A stretch of DNA of 64,000 nucleotides from Streptococcus tangpeifui (GTDB lineage: Bacteria > Bacillota > Bacilli > Lactobacillales > Streptococcaceae). The position numbers and the translations under genes are program-made. The stretch spans positions 17,367-81,366 of the forward strand of contig NZ_JAAKDU010000009.1 of assembly GCF_011038795.1 (NCBI RefSeq), written 5' to 3'. This document shows positions 9,698 through 20,180 of the stretch, one piece after another (the first letter of the stretch is position 1; every line of letters starts with the position of its first letter). The notes under the pieces are model-generated. The model did not search any database, was not told where the DNA came from, and saw nothing but the letters and a program-made list of their open reading frames with translations.

Positions 9698-12031
9698 TTA
9701 TTTAGCTTGGCCTGAGAGAGCTTCAGCAGCATCATCCATTGAAAGAACTTCATGGAAGACACGTTGTGTCAATTCAGTCTTTTGTTCCTTAGTCAGGTAC
9801 TTAGTGTTGACACAGTATCCAGAGATACGAACGATAACATCTTCCCCGCTCATAATCTTGTCGTAGACATCTTTGAGATCCATGACATTGAGGTTGACGT
9901 GTTGGCCACCGTTTTCAAAGTAACCATCGAGGATAGTAACCAAGTTATCAACTTGTTCTTCACGAGTCTTACCAAGAGCACGTGGTGAAACTTGGGTTGT
10001 CAATGAGATACCATCAGCTGCATAAGCAAAGTCAAGGCTAGCAAGAGAGTTAAGATTTTGCAACCAGCCACCTTTAGCCTTGTTTGATGGGTTGGCACCT
10101 GGTGAGAAGAATTCCAACTTAGATAGGTTGACAGTGCCATCTTCGTTGAGGTAAACACCCTTGTGGACTGGTGAGTTACCTGTTTGTTTAGAGTAAGCTA
10201 CATTAGATGTAATGGTCAAGAGTGATACAGTTGCTTCGGCATTCTTGTAGAGCTTGTGGCTACGAAGACGAGTTGTGTAAGCTTCGATCAACCATTCAGC
10301 CAATTCATTAGAACGAGGGTCATCTTCACCCCAACGTGGATAGTCACCAATTGTTTCGTAATCGTAGATGTAGCCATCTTCGTCGCGGATTGGTTTAACA
10401 GTAGCATACTTGATGGCAGCCAAAGTATCAACAGTATTGGCAAAACCACAGATACCAAATCCCATGTTAGCCCGTTGATGAGTTGGCAGGAATGCCATTT
10501 GAACAGCTTCGTAGTTATATTTATCAGTCATGTAGTGAATGATATTGAGGGCATCTACATAAGTATCAGTCAACCAATCAAGAGATTTTTCGAAATTAGC
10601 TTTAACGGTGTCAAAGTCAAGTACGTCGTCACGAATAGGTTCGATATCGAAGACCTTGTAGTCCTTATGAACATCATCATAACCACCATTAAGGCCGGTC
10701 AAGAGAGCTTTCAGCACGTTGACACGAGCACCGAAGTATTGGATGTTGTGACGTTGTTCTTCATTTTCTGGGTCGAGCGGTGATACACAGCATGAGATAC
10801 ATGACATTTCACCATACCCATCTTTAGCCATCGTTGTTACACCTTCATATTGGATAGAAGAGTGCTTGTGGCTCATGTGCATACAGTAGTGACGGAAAGC
10901 GTATGGTAATTTGTCAGTCCAAAGAACGGTCAAGTTTGGTTCTGGAGCATTGCCGATGTTATCCAAGGTGTTAAGGAAACGATAGTCCATCTTAGTAACA
11001 CGGTGGCGACCATCTGCTCCCATACCTGCCATAGAGGTTGTGATGAAGGTTGGATCACCTGAGTAGAGCTCATCGTAAGCTTTGGTCCGAGCAAACTTAA
11101 CAGTACGCAATTTCAGAACGAAATCATCAACAAATTCTTGGATTTCGCTTTCAGTATAAGTGCCGCGAGCCAAGTCACGTTCAGCGTAGATATCAAGAAC
11201 GATTGGCACACGTCCGAGAGAAGTAGCAGCACCATTGATGACACGGCAGACAGCCATGAAGGCGATATTGGTCCATTGGATAGCTTCCTTAGTATCCATT
11301 GCAGGACGACGAACGTCAACACCGTAGAGATCACCTAATTTAACAACATCTTGCAGGGCTTGATATTGCAAGTTAACTTCTTCACGCAGACGAATGGTTT
11401 CTTCGTCAATTTCAGTCAAGGCGTTCCAGTCATTAACTTTTTCTTGCATGAGGTAGTCAGCACCATAGAGAGCCAAACGTGCGTAAACCCCAATAATACG
11501 ACCGCGTGAATAAGCATCTGGCAAACCAGTTACAGTGTGAGCGTGACGGGCACGACGGATGTTGGAAGTATAAGCACGGAAAATACCATCATTGACAGTT
11601 GTTGCATATTTGGTAAAGATTTCATGCACTGTTGGATCTGGTTCATATCCATGTTCCTTTAAAGCAGTTTCAGCCATACGGATACCACCCTTTGGCATGA
11701 AATTAAGCTTAAAGAGTTCATCATTTTGGATACCGTAGATCAACTCTTGGTCTTTGTCAATATAACCTGCATCAATATCAGCAATTGATGTTGGACGCGT
11801 ATCCATCGGGAAACGGCCAGTTTCTTCATAGCCAGCTTTCGTATCTTCTACAATTTTTTTGACATGAAGCGTCCGTTCAGTTGGACCAGCTAAGAAGCTT
11901 TCGTCACCATCATAAGGGGTGTAGTTATCTTGAACGAAACGAGCAATACTTGCTTTTTCCTTCCAATCAGTTCCTTTAAACCCTTCCCAAGCTTTTTCAA
12001 AGACATCAGCATTTGTTTTAACAGTTGCCAT
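9698..12031 (-). CDS. pflB: Formate acetyltransferase (pyruvate formate-lyase)
   Basis: This glycyl-radical enzyme converts pyruvate and CoA to acetyl-CoA and formate in anaerobic mixed-acid fermentation. The chosen start ([15 protein letters not shown]) gives 777 residues and has AGGAGA 10-11 bases upstream; the in-frame extension to 12061 is poorly placed. The adjacent active-site cysteines are Cys414-Cys415 ([10 protein letters not shown]). The radical glycine is at about residue 738 in RISGYCVN. It needs an activating enzyme (PflA), not in this window. It is monocistronic and divergent from dinB. Confidence 0.97.
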   Translation of the reverse strand: MATVKTNADVFEKAWEGFKGTDWKEKASIARFVQDNYTPYDGDESFLAGPTERTLHVKKIVEDTKAGYEETGRFPMDTRPTSIADIDAGYIDKDQELIYGIQNDELFKLNFMPKGGIRMAETALKEHGYEPDPTVHEIFTKYATTVNDGIFRAYTSNIRRARHAHTVTGLPDAYSRGRIIGVYARLALYGADYLMQEKVNDWNALTEIDEETIRLREEVNLQYQALQDVVKLGDLYGVDVRRPAMDTKEAIQWTNIAFMAVCRVINGAATSLGRVPIVLDIYAERDLARGTYTESEIQEFVDDFVLKLRTVKFARTKAYDELYSGDPTFITTSMAGMGADGRHRVTKMDYRFLNTLDNIGNAPEPNLTVLWTDKLPYAFRHYCMHMSHKHSSIQYEGVTTMAKDGYGEMSCISCCVSPLDPENEEQRHNIQYFGARVNVLKALLTGLNGGYDDVHKDYKVFDIEPIRDDVLDFDTVKANFEKSLDWLTDTYVDALNIIHYMTDKYNYEAVQMAFLPTHQRANMGFGICGFANTVDTLAAIKYATVKPIRDEDGYIYDYETIGDYPRWGEDDPRSNELAEWLIEAYTTRLRSHKLYKNAEATVSLLTITSNVAYSKQTGNSPVHKGVYLNEDGTVNLSKLEFFSPGANPSNKAKGGWLQNLNSLASLDFAYAADGISLTTQVSPRALGKTREEQVDNLVTILDGYFENGGQHVNLNVMDLKDVYDKIMSGEDVIVRISGYCVNTKYLTKEQKTELTQRVFHEVLSMDDAAEALSGQAK

Positions 12032-12202
12032 AAGACTAAATTCTCCTATTTCTAGTAACATGGTGGCTCTACCACCTGTTACAATTTACAGTATAATAGT
12101 AACACAGGGTAACCGTTTTCACAAGGAAAAACGGGAGAATATCCACTTTCTTTTATAATACAGATAGAATTTTTTGCTGAACTGTATTATAAATTTTTCT
12201 GC

Positions 12203-12231
12203 TTGGCTCTTTTGCATGAAAGTTGTATAAT
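12203..12231 (+). promoter_or_regulatory. dinB promoter
   Basis: TTGGCT (12203-12208) and consensus TATAAT (12226-12231) are 17 bases apart, 34 bases before the start codon. Confidence 0.65.
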
Positions 12232-12264
12232 AAACTAACTGAGTTGTAGTCAGAAAGGAAACGT

Positions 12265-13362
12265 ATGTTAATTTTTCCCCTCCTTAACGATACCAGTCGA
12301 AAAATCATCCATATTGATATGGATGCCTTTTTTGCCTCGGTTGAAGAGCGGGATAATCCTGACCTAGTTGGTAAGCCCGTTATTATCGGGGCTGATCCTA
12401 GAAAAACAGGTGGTAGAGGTGTCGTGTCTACCTGTAACTATGAGGCTAGAAAATTTGGTGTACATTCGGCCATGAATTCCAAGGAGGCTTTGGAACGTTG
12501 CCCTGAGGCTATTTTCATATCAGGTGACTATCAGAAGTATCGTCAGGTTGGACAGCAGATCCGAGAGATTTTTAAACGCTACACGGATTTGTTCGAACCC
12601 ATGTCTATAGATGAGGCTTATCTGGATGTCACCGAAAATAAATTAGGGATTAAATCGGCTGTCAAGTTGGCTAAGATGATTCAGTTTGATATCTGGCAGG
12701 AAGTCCAGCTGACTTGTTCGGCTGGGGTTTCTTATAATAAGTTTCTGGCTAAATTGGCTAGTGACTATGACAAGCCCCATGGCTTGACCCTGATTTTACC
12801 TGATAAGGCTGAGGATTTTTTGAAGGGTCTTCCCATTGAAAAATTTTATGGGGTAGGCAAGCAGTCGGTCAAACGCTTGCATGAGCTAGGGGTTTATACG
12901 GGGCAGGATCTCTTGGAGATTCCTGAGATGACCCTGATTGATCACTTTGGACGCTTTGGTTATGACCTTTATCGCAAGGCTAGAGGTATTTCCAACAGTC
13001 CCGTTAAACCCAATCGCGTGCGCAAATCCATCGGCAGCGAGCGAACTTACGGAAAGTTACTCCGAAATGATGAAGACATTAAGGCTGAAATTTCCAAACA
13101 TGTCAAGAGAGTCGCTGATACCTTAGAGCGACACAGTAAGCAGGGCAAGGTTATTGTTCTAAAAGTCCGCTATTCAGATTTTTCTACCCTAACAAAACGT
13201 CACAGTCTGGAGCTAGCCACACAGAATAGGGAACAAATCGAAAAGGAAGCTTATGCTATCTTTGCGGAACTGGAAGAAGAATCCAGTCTGGGTATCCGTC
13301 TCCTCGGTGTTACCGTAACAGATTTAGAGGATACAGGAGCCAGTGAAATGACTTTGTTTTAG
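12265..13362 (+). CDS. dinB: DNA polymerase IV (Y family)
   Basis: This 365-residue error-prone translesion polymerase has the palm-domain metal ligands Asp18 (HIDMDAFF) and Asp116-Glu117 (SIDEAYLD). Helix-hairpin-helix and little-finger regions follow, and a C-terminal tail (GASEMTLF) resembles a beta-clamp-binding peptide. An AGAAAGGAAACGT ribosome site precedes the ATG. It sits head-to-head with pflB, as in other streptococci. A strong terminator follows, so it is monocistronic. Confidence 0.96.
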   Translation: MLIFPLLNDTSRKIIHIDMDAFFASVEERDNPDLVGKPVIIGADPRKTGGRGVVSTCNYEARKFGVHSAMNSKEALERCPEAIFISGDYQKYRQVGQQIREIFKRYTDLFEPMSIDEAYLDVTENKLGIKSAVKLAKMIQFDIWQEVQLTCSAGVSYNKFLAKLASDYDKPHGLTLILPDKAEDFLKGLPIEKFYGVGKQSVKRLHELGVYTGQDLLEIPEMTLIDHFGRFGYDLYRKARGISNSPVKPNRVRKSIGSERTYGKLLRNDEDIKAEISKHVKRVADTLERHSKQGKVIVLKVRYSDFSTLTKRHSLELATQNREQIEKEAYAIFAELEEESSLGIRLLGVTVTDLEDTGASEMTLF

Positions 13363-13383
13363 CTGTTATTGCCTAACGAAGTG

Positions 13384-13424
13384 AAAAACTGCTTGTCTCA
13401 ATTGTGTGAGACAAGCAGTTTTTT
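13384..13424 (+). terminator. dinB terminator
   Basis: AAAAACTGCTTGTCTCA pairs perfectly with TGAGACAAGCAGTTTTT over a six-base loop, followed by T residues. Confidence 0.9.
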
Positions 13425-13529
13425 ATGGAACTTTCCTTGTAAAGGGATGATTAAAATTCTGGTAATAAGTAATACAAAGATTAGAAAATCACTGTTATCA
13501 GAAAGCTAGTAAAGTCTAAATTAGAGAAA

Positions 13530-13563
13530 GGGAACAAACCAAATTAATAAGAGGTTTGTTCCC
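13530..13563. other. Orphan 11-bp hairpin in an intergenic region
   Basis: GGGAACAAACC (13530-13540) and GGTTTGTTCCC (13553-13563) form a perfect stem with a 12-base loop and pyrimidine-rich DNA after it. No adjacent gene needs a terminator here. Confidence 0.5.
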
Positions 13564-13700
13564 TTAACTTTTCTCGTAGGTGATTCTAGCTCTCAATCAG
13601 GAAGCTTAATAATAGAATAGGCTGGAATGATTAGCCCTTTTGAACCTTGAGCGGATTTTTGAGAAAAGTATCGAACTTATACTCTCTTAATCAAGCAGCG

Positions 13701-13866
13701 CAATCAATAGTTTAGTGACGATGGCAAAACTGCTAATCCAATAAAAGTCAACGCTATTGCGAGCAATATTAAGAGGTTGGCTAGGGAGAGTAGATTGCCT
13801 TTGTCAGTGATAATAATAAATTCTGTTAAGCAGACGGCAGCAATTATGCAGAGAAATAATGTTAGA
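13701..13866 (-). pseudogene. Possible remnant of a small membrane protein
   Basis: A minus-strand frame of about 52 codons reads FLCIIAAVCLTEFIIITDKG and continues hydrophobically to a stop near 13703. It looks like the end of a two-helix membrane protein. No start codon or ribosome site lies in frame and a stop sits just upstream, so it is probably a relic. Otherwise 13430-13970 shows no gene. Confidence 0.25.
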
Positions 13867-13970
13867 TATCAATTGAAGAAAGGAAGGCGTCAAGGGAGAT
13901 GAACTGAAAGGATCATTATTATTTTGACACCAAAGTTTATGATGTTTTGAAAGAATCTGTGAACCAAGAC

Positions 13971-14438
13971 TTAGTTTAAGGCATTGAGCAGTTTGGCTGA
14001 GCGACGGCTATTGATATAAAGTGGCAGATAGAAGAGTTGCAAGACCATGTTGAGATTGAGTCCGACAGCCATGAGGTCGGCAAAAATATTGATGAAAAAG
14101 AGGCTGTACCCCAGCATATAAGGAAGTTCTGAAAGGTTGTCCTTCCGTTTGAAGCGAATGTGATTTCTAAAGGCCAAGCTCATGATAGCAATGTTAAAAA
14201 TAATATTGACACAATGATTGAACTGAACGCTGGTCGTGACCGAATGCAATATCTCTTTAATATAAGCTAAATCGGCCTGACTCAGTCCGCTATCCTGATA
14301 GATGCCTGACTTGAGTCCAAAGTGCAACATTAGCAGTCCCAGCAGGGCCAGAATATTTAGTACTAAATTAATTAAGTGGAGGATGGCTACGGTACGGTTG
14401 GATTCCCTAAAGATCGTTTGTATGTCTTTGATGGGCAT
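13971..14438 (-). CDS. Hypothetical four-helix membrane protein
   Basis: This 155-residue protein has hydrophobic segments at about residues 18-40, 75-90, 105-120 and 122-140, and basic ends. I do not recognise a family. It starts 15 bases after the recD2 stop, so it is probably in the recD2 transcript. Confidence 0.6.
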   Translation of the reverse strand: MPIKDIQTIFRESNRTVAILHLINLVLNILALLGLLMLHFGLKSGIYQDSGLSQADLAYIKEILHSVTTSVQFNHCVNIIFNIAIMSLAFRNHIRFKRKDNLSELPYMLGYSLFFINIFADLMAVGLNLNMVLQLFYLPLYINSRRSAKLLNALN

Positions 14439-14453
14439 ATTAGTCTCCTGAGT

Positions 14454-16946
14454 TTATGAATGGTTCTTAAAAAAGTTGGCAATATCGGCTTGGCTGATGC
14501 CGATCATGGGGGCAATGGTGAGCAGATTGTCCTCGGTTAAACGATAGATTTCTGGAGCAGTTTTTATGTTTTCTTCTGACAGCAGTCCGGTACCTGTAGT
14601 CCCATTAAACTCTGCTCTTCCCATATCTGAAGTTGAAGCAGAACCAGTTTTCTTTGGCTTGTTATCAAGATCCTGCGATAGTGGAGCTTCGGCTTGAACT
14701 TTTGTCTGGGAAATTTTCTCATTGCGGTCAGTTGGGTTAAAACGTTGGACAAGATAGGTTTTGCGCTGAGTTCCCTGATTTTTAACAGCATAATCAAAAG
14801 CAGACATCTCTCCCAACATGATCAGCTTACTCTTGGAACGGGTGATAGCTGTGTAGATGAGATTGCGCTGGAGCATACGACCGCTCTGGCGCGTGAGAGG
14901 CAGAATAACTACCTGAAACTCACTTCCTTGGGATTTATGGATAGACATAGCATAGGCTAGGGTGATTTTGTGCCATTCATTGCGGGGATAAACCACTTGG
15001 CTGCCATCAAAATCTAGCCAGATTTCATCCTGTTTACTCTCGGTATATTTTCCGGGAATCAAGTCAGTAATATAGCCGATATCACCGTTGAAGACATTGA
15101 GCTCAGCATCGTTAATCAGGTGGAGGACCTTGTCATTTTTTCTGAACTTTAGGTCGTTAAAGAGAAACTGACTGTTTCCGTCTTTTAAGGGATTGAGTAG
15201 TTCCTGCATAAGAGTGTTAAGATTAGTAATTCCCGCTTGACCGCGGTACATAGGAGCCAGAATTTGGATTTCCTGAGCTTTGATGCCGCTGCGGATAGCA
15301 GAGCTAACAATCTGTTGGACCATACTAGGAATATGATTAGCTTGAGATTCAAAATAGGAGCGATCGGCTTTTTTAGCTGTAAAGTCATCCGGCAGCTGTC
15401 CTTGACGAATCTGACTGGCTAGGGTGACGATAGTGGAATCTTCTGACTGACGAAAAATTTTTGTCAAAGTTACTTGGGGCAAACCAGCAATTTTTAAGAG
15501 ATCTGCCAAAACTTGTCCAGGGCCAACAGAAGGCAACTGATCACTATCGCCAACGATAATGATTTGAGTATTACTTGAGATAGCGGTAAACAATTGATTG
15601 GCTAACCAAGTATCCACCATGGAAAATTCATCAATAATAATTAGATCGCAGTCCAGATAGTCATCTAAAGCCTGAAAATTGCTGTCATCAGTGGTCAAGC
15701 CTAGATGGCGGTGGATAGTAGCTGCTGGCAGACCAGTCAGTTCACTCATCCGTCGGCTGGCTCGACCGGTAGGAGCAGCCAGTATGATAGGAATATCTCC
15801 CTTATGGAGGTCAATTTGATTGAGCTCGGCATAGGTCTTAATTAGTCCCTTGATGACAGTAGTTTTACCAGTACCAGGACCCCCTGTCAAGAGAAAAATC
15901 TTACTGGTCAGAGCTTTGACAATGGCTTGCTTTTGACTGTCATCGTAATGGACCCCCAGTTCGGTTTGAACAGTCATCAGTTCTTCTTCAATTTGCTGAG
16001 CTTGATAGTCTTGCTTGAGGGGAAAGTCGAGAATCCGCCGGAGGTTGTTTTTGATTCCTTCTTCGGCGTAGAAAAGAGTGTTATCAAAAATGCGGGTTTC
16101 TATATTTTGTACCTTGTCTTCGGCAATTAAATTGGTTAATTCATTAGCGACTAGAGCTGGATTTAGTTCTATCTGACGGGCCTCTTCTAGTAGATTGACG
16201 GCATTTTCTAGTAAGTCACGCGCCTCGACATAGGTGTCTCCTCTTTCCAGCGAAGTTTCGGTTAGGCTGTGGACAAGGGCGGCTCGGAAACGTTGAGGAG
16301 AGTCGCTCTCGATGCCCAGCTGTTCAGCGAGGTTATCCGCAATTTTAAAACCAATCCCTTTGATATCTTCAACCAGCTGGTAGGGATTTTCTTGAATGAT
16401 ATCCAGAGTTTCTTCTTTATAACTGTCATAGATGTCCAGCGCCTGACGGTTGCTGAGGCCAAACTCAGCTAGCTTTGAGAGAATTTGTTCTGTTCCATAA
16501 TTGGCTCTCAATCTGGCTAGAAAGTTGGCTCGATTGGCCTTAGAGAAACCTGCAATAGCTTCTAATTTTTCAGGCTGGGCCAGAATTTTGTCAATGGTAT
16601 TGTCATCACCATAAGTCTCGACAATCCTTTGGGCGGTTTTTTTCCCAATACCTTTAAAGTTATCGCTAGAAAAATATTTGATGAGACCGGCCGAGGTTAA
16701 CTGGGCTCGCTCATAGCGACTGGCTTTGAGCTGTTCTCCGTACTTGGGGTGCTGGGTCAGCTGGCCCCAAAAGGTATAATCTTCGCCTTCTATGATATCT
16801 GCCATAGTACCCGTTATGATGATTTCAAAGTCATCATAATCGGAAGCATTAGTTTCTTCGATTTCGAGCAGGAGAATTTTAAAGAAGTTACTGGCATTTT
16901 CAAAGATGATGCGATCAACAGTTCCTGAAAAGTAGAGTTCCGTCAT
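14454..16946 (-). CDS. recD2: SF1B DNA helicase RecD2
   Basis: This 830-residue protein is of the RecD2/RecD-like type found in bacteria without RecBC. It has an N-terminal OB-like region (about 1-75), helix-hairpin-helix segments at about 90-210, and helicase domains from about 330. The Walker A motif is GGPGTGKT at 355-362 and the DEFSMVD Walker B follows. The C-terminal 90 residues are a variable polar tail. RecD2 unwinds 5'-to-3' and acts in recombination and mismatch repair. It is likely transcribed with the downstream small membrane protein gene. Confidence 0.93.
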   Translation of the reverse strand: MTELYFSGTVDRIIFENASNFFKILLLEIEETNASDYDDFEIIITGTMADIIEGEDYTFWGQLTQHPKYGEQLKASRYERAQLTSAGLIKYFSSDNFKGIGKKTAQRIVETYGDDNTIDKILAQPEKLEAIAGFSKANRANFLARLRANYGTEQILSKLAEFGLSNRQALDIYDSYKEETLDIIQENPYQLVEDIKGIGFKIADNLAEQLGIESDSPQRFRAALVHSLTETSLERGDTYVEARDLLENAVNLLEEARQIELNPALVANELTNLIAEDKVQNIETRIFDNTLFYAEEGIKNNLRRILDFPLKQDYQAQQIEEELMTVQTELGVHYDDSQKQAIVKALTSKIFLLTGGPGTGKTTVIKGLIKTYAELNQIDLHKGDIPIILAAPTGRASRRMSELTGLPAATIHRHLGLTTDDSNFQALDDYLDCDLIIIDEFSMVDTWLANQLFTAISSNTQIIIVGDSDQLPSVGPGQVLADLLKIAGLPQVTLTKIFRQSEDSTIVTLASQIRQGQLPDDFTAKKADRSYFESQANHIPSMVQQIVSSAIRSGIKAQEIQILAPMYRGQAGITNLNTLMQELLNPLKDGNSQFLFNDLKFRKNDKVLHLINDAELNVFNGDIGYITDLIPGKYTESKQDEIWLDFDGSQVVYPRNEWHKITLAYAMSIHKSQGSEFQVVILPLTRQSGRMLQRNLIYTAITRSKSKLIMLGEMSAFDYAVKNQGTQRKTYLVQRFNPTDRNEKISQTKVQAEAPLSQDLDNKPKKTGSASTSDMGRAEFNGTTGTGLLSEENIKTAPEIYRLTEDNLLTIAPMIGISQADIANFFKNHS

Positions 16947-17058
16947 GATTGTTTTCCTTGCTTGTTTGCCTAATTCAGGGGTTGTTTTCTTCTGGGTTAG
17001 TTTTATAAATTTTCTTGAACTTTGAGAGATAGTTTAGATTATTATAGCGGCTGCCTTA

Positions 17059-17112
17059 GCAAAAAAGAGGGGGCGGGGAGACGCAGCTGGGCGCCGTCTC
17101 CCCGCCCCCTCT
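17059..17112 (-). terminator. Very GC-rich lepB terminator
   Basis: A perfect 17-bp stem, 17067-17083 with 17095-17111, consists almost only of G and C. On the minus strand it is followed by six T residues, just beyond the lepB stop. It is unusually strong for an A+T-rich genome. Confidence 0.9.
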
Positions 17113-17118
17113 TATCAT

Positions 17119-17763
17119 TTATTCTGGATTACCAATTTCGGTCAGAGGCCAGAAACGGAATTTCACTTCCCCGATGATGCTGTCTTCTTTAAAGGTTCCA
17201 ACTGCTCGGCTATCTTTGGAAACGATGCGATCATCGCCTAAGAGTAAGTAGGATCCCTTAGGCACCTTGACCGTGAAGCTGGCGTTGCCTTCTTTGTCAA
17301 CAGTAAAGGCCTGAGCTGACCGAGCTAATTGTTGAAAGTAGCTATTGTAGCTGTAGGTTGACTGCAACTTATCCTGAGCAAATTTTGTTTGGTAGCTCTT
17401 GAGATAAGCTTCCTTGACTGTCTTACCATTAACGGTTAATTTGTCATGATCGTAGGTGATGGTATCGCCAGGCATCCCAATGACGCGCTTGACAATTTGC
17501 TTAGATCTGCCGCTTTCTGTTTCTTTGGCAACGACAATGTCAAAGCGGTCAATTTTGGCAGTCCTAGCGACGAAAAGCCTTTGGTGGCCGGCTAGGGTTG
17601 GGTCCATAGAATGACCATCAACAGTTACGAGAGTCCAGAGAAAGATACGACTGAGGAGGATAGCGATTATAATGATGAGAAGGACTCCCCACTCCTTCAT
17701 AAAGTAGAGAAAAGGGGAATCAAAGTAACTAATTGTTTTTTTCTTAGATGTAATAGCAGACAT
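17119..17763 (-). CDS. lepB: Type I signal peptidase
   Basis: This 214-residue membrane-anchored protease removes signal peptides from exported proteins. One N-terminal transmembrane helix (about 26-47) precedes the catalytic Ser52 in the VDGHSMDPTL box. The catalytic Lys92 lies in IVKRVIGMPGD, and the GDDR box lies near residue 177. It follows rnhC by 15 bases in an operon and ends in a strong terminator. Its substrates would include the YSIRK protein at the far end of the window. Confidence 0.95.
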   Translation of the reverse strand: MSAITSKKKTISYFDSPFLYFMKEWGVLLIIIIAILLSRIFLWTLVTVDGHSMDPTLAGHQRLFVARTAKIDRFDIVVAKETESGRSKQIVKRVIGMPGDTITYDHDKLTVNGKTVKEAYLKSYQTKFAQDKLQSTYSYNSYFQQLARSAQAFTVDKEGNASFTVKVPKGSYLLLGDDRIVSKDSRAVGTFKEDSIIGEVKFRFWPLTEIGNPE

Positions 17764-17778
17764 GCGGTGTGAAATCCT

Positions 17779-18705
17779 TTAGTTATTATTCAATAATTTT
17801 TGTGCTTTTTTCGTATTGGCAAAATGGAGCTTGGCACAGTGCTCCAATCCTTGCATACCATAAGCAGCCAGTATCTGACTGGCTACCTTGTCCGACTTAG
17901 AACCTGCTCCACTGGGTAACGAGTAGCCCAGGTCGTCTCCTAGTTTTTTAAGACTTTCGAGGAAGAGGTTGCGGGCGATAATAGAGCTGACAGCAACGGC
18001 CAGATATTTTCTTTCGGCTTTTTCTTCAAGGGTGAGTGGATTGTTGAACTGATTGCGCTCATTTTTTAGGTATTTATTGTAGTTATCCTGACTAGTGAAG
18101 GCGTCGATGACAATCTTATCAGGCTTAGGAACTTCCTGCAGGAGGAGGTAGATCGCTTGATTATGTAAGGCCACCTTGACTGATACAGCGTTGTGAGGCT
18201 TTCCGGGACCTACCACTTCATTGTACTTAGCTGGAGATAGAAGCAAGGCCTTGTGCGGAATTTTTTCCTCCAAGATAGGAGCAATTGTTTGAATTTTTTG
18301 GTCGGTTAAAATCTTGGAATCCGCTACGCCTAAATTTTTAAGCAGAGAATGGTCAGCTGGTTTGACCAGACTGGCTACAACGGCCAGACCTCCAAAATAA
18401 GAGCCGTTGCCAACCTCGTCAGAACCAATCAGAGACAAATTTTGTTGGTTTTGATTGATTCCCTTTGTTTGACTGGCTTTGATTGGAGACCTGTCATCTT
18501 CTTGATAACCAAATGCTTGAGCAAGGCTCAAAGCCTCCTTACCTTGAAAGACGATCTTGCCAGAAGTGTAGACAAGGACGGTCGTATTCTTGTGTTTAGC
18601 TGCAAAGCTGACGTAAGGATTCTTGTTAGCGATTTGGTAGTCAGCCAGCTCAGTCGTAAGACTATTTATCGACCTTTGGTCCATTTTCATGACAAGTGTA
18701 TCCAT
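17779..18705 (-). CDS. rnhC: Ribonuclease HIII
   Basis: This enzyme cleaves RNA in RNA-DNA hybrids. The N-terminal TBP-like substrate-binding domain (about 1-80) ends in [10 protein letters not shown]. The RNase H fold has Asp96-Glu97 ([14 protein letters not shown]) and Asp129 (VADSK). I chose the ATG at 18705 (308 residues) over one at 18816. It puts 28 residues before the conserved NPY, as I recall for pneumococcal RnhC. An extended -10 element lies only 7 bases upstream, so the longer start would be untranscribed. The mRNA may thus be leaderless. Confidence 0.93.
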   Translation of the reverse strand: MDTLVMKMDQRSINSLTTELADYQIANKNPYVSFAAKHKNTTVLVYTSGKIVFQGKEALSLAQAFGYQEDDRSPIKASQTKGINQNQQNLSLIGSDEVGNGSYFGGLAVVASLVKPADHSLLKNLGVADSKILTDQKIQTIAPILEEKIPHKALLLSPAKYNEVVGPGKPHNAVSVKVALHNQAIYLLLQEVPKPDKIVIDAFTSQDNYNKYLKNERNQFNNPLTLEEKAERKYLAVAVSSIIARNLFLESLKKLGDDLGYSLPSGAGSKSDKVASQILAAYGMQGLEHCAKLHFANTKKAQKLLNNN

Positions 18706-18712
18706 GAGGACT

Positions 18713-18721
18713 ATTTTATCA
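18713..18721 (-). promoter_or_regulatory. Extended -10 promoter of rnhC-lepB
   Basis: TGATAAAAT on the minus strand has its -10 hexamer at 18718-18713. Transcription would start at or next to the ATG at 18705. No good -35 element and no Shine-Dalgarno sequence were seen. Confidence 0.5.
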
Positions 18722-18977
18722 CAAATGCCCCAGTCGTGATAGCTAGAAGTAGGAAAATTTAGAAAAGATTGACGTGTTATTATTTTCATGATTGGCTTAT
18801 GCATGAAGTTTATCAATTTAAAAAATTCAATGACTTAGAAGCTGCCGACTAAAATTTTTTCACCAACAGGCCATAGTCTTCTTAATAGAATGAATGGTCG
18901 GTCAGGGCTCTCAAACTGGTCTGATTTTTAGAAAAACAGTTAGCTTAGATAAGGAGTGAAGGTCTATTGTTTAGCCA

Positions 18978-19006
18978 TTGTCTAAAGGCTAAAATTACGG
19001 TATAAT
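18978..19006 (+). promoter_or_regulatory. Promoter of zapA-cvpA
   Basis: TTGTCT (18978-18983) and TATAAT (19001-19006) have a 17-base spacer. The zapA ATG follows 20 bases later behind GAGGTG. Confidence 0.65.
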
Positions 19007-19026
19007 GACAGGCAAAGAGGTGCTCT

Positions 19027-19335
19027 ATGACAAAGACAAAAAATCGCTATAAATTTACATTTGGACAAAAACCTTTGACCTTGACCACAGATAAAGATAA
19101 TCTGTTCATGGAAGAAGTTGAACGAGTGGCGCGTGAAAAGTATGACAGTATCAAGGAAGCCTTGCCAACAGCTGATGATGAGACGATTGCTATTTTAATG
19201 GCTATCAATTCTCTGTCAACTCAGCTCAGCCGCGAGATTGAGTTCGACAAAAAAGAAGCAGAACTGGATGCTCTACGTAAGAAGACTTTGACTAATATCA
19301 AGGGACGTAAGGCCAACAAGACTCATGGAGAATAA
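19027..19335 (+). CDS. zapA: ZapA-like cell division protein
   Basis: This 102-residue protein matches small ZapA homologues: an N-terminal globular part (KNRYKFTFGQKPLTLTTDKD) and a C-terminal helix likely to form a coiled coil (about 55-95). ZapA cross-links FtsZ filaments. The position between rnhC and cvpA matches other streptococci. The next gene starts 4 bases after its stop. Confidence 0.8.
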   Translation: MTKTKNRYKFTFGQKPLTLTTDKDNLFMEEVERVAREKYDSIKEALPTADDETIAILMAINSLSTQLSREIEFDKKEAELDALRKKTLTNIKGRKANKTHGE

Positions 19336-19338
19336 TTG

Positions 19339-19857
19339 ATGGTTTCACTGGTGATTCTCCTTATTTTGGCATGGAATTTTTACCTTGGCTATAGTCGAGG
19401 TCTTTTCTTGCAGGCTTTTTATTTTTTGGCTAGTTTGGTCGCTATTATTGTAGCGAGTATTTTTAAGACTAAGTTAGCCCAGGCACTCTATCTCTGGGTT
19501 CCCTATGCGAACCCAACACAGGGAGGTCAGATGAGCTTTTTTACCTCTGAGAATGTTTTCGAACTCAATCGACTTTATTATGCAGGGGTAGCCTTTCTCA
19601 TCATTTACTTGGCTGTTTATTTAATATTTCGCTTTTTTGGGATTTTTGCTCATGCTTTTGAATATTCACGTTTGGAGGAGTTAGCCTACCAGCGGTCAAT
19701 TGCAGGTGGGCTGGCTGTTCTGATTACCGCCTTTGGTCTAGCAACATTTTTCACCATTCTAGCCACTGTGCCTATGACGAATCTGCAAAATTTCTTAGCC
19801 GATAATTGGCTGCTTAAGTTACTGATTATGATATTCCCCAAGGCTTTATTTAGATAA
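19339..19857 (+). CDS. cvpA: CvpA-family membrane protein
   Basis: This 172-residue integral membrane protein has about four helices. It begins MVSLVILLILAWNFYLGYSRG, the CvpA signature. CvpA homologues are linked to colicin V production in E. coli and to envelope functions generally. The ATG at 19339 is preferred over a TTG directly before it, since GGAG lies 8 bases upstream. Co-transcribed with zapA. Confidence 0.85.
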   Translation: MVSLVILLILAWNFYLGYSRGLFLQAFYFLASLVAIIVASIFKTKLAQALYLWVPYANPTQGGQMSFFTSENVFELNRLYYAGVAFLIIYLAVYLIFRFFGIFAHAFEYSRLEELAYQRSIAGGLAVLITAFGLATFFTILATVPMTNLQNFLADNWLLKLLIMIFPKALFR

Positions 19858-19878
19858 GAAGGTCAAGCTACTAATTTC

Positions 19879-19921
19879 AAAAATCATAATCATCTGTTTA
19901 GACGAGAGATTATGATTTTTT
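19879..19921 (+). terminator. Terminator of zapA-cvpA
   Basis: AAAAATCATAATC pairs with GATTATGATTTTT over a 16-base loop, followed by T residues. Confidence 0.75.
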
Positions 19922-20031
19922 AACACTTTTTGAATTTCTTAGGGGGATTAATAAGAAAGTCAGATTTTATAGGGGCTGTAGTGAATCTGTAAGCTTATGG
20001 TAGCTATTGTGCGGAAGCTAATAAAATTTCA

Positions 20032-20060
20032 AGGTTGGGACAAAAGTCCTGCTTTTTTTA
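20032..20060 (+). repeat. Short fragment of repeat family 1
   Basis: GTTGGGACAAAAGTCC followed by TGC and a T run matches the terminal motif of the larger family-1 elements near 32.0 and 48.4 kb. The rest of the 19922-20160 gap holds nothing I recognise. Confidence 0.4.
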
Positions 20061-20165
20061 TGCGCAATCTTCAGAGATTACAATATTTTGTGGAGGATGA
20101 CTAAACCATTATGACTGTTTGTCTCATTCTCAATATTTCGTTGGTTCTGATTTTCTTAGGGAATT

Positions 20166-20174
20166 TGTTATAAT
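20166..20174 (+). promoter_or_regulatory. Extended -10 promoter abutting mutS2
   Basis: TGTTATAAT carries an extended -10 (TATAAT at 20169-20174). Only six bases separate it from the mutS2 ATG at 20181, and no Shine-Dalgarno sequence fits between. Transcription would begin at about the A of the start codon. Confidence 0.55.
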
Positions 20175-20180
20175 AACCGT

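Noticed and set aside
10256..10783. 175-codon open frame on the plus strand inside pflB
   Set aside because: It is antisense to a highly conserved enzyme, has no ribosome site or recognisable domain, and arises from codon bias of pflB.
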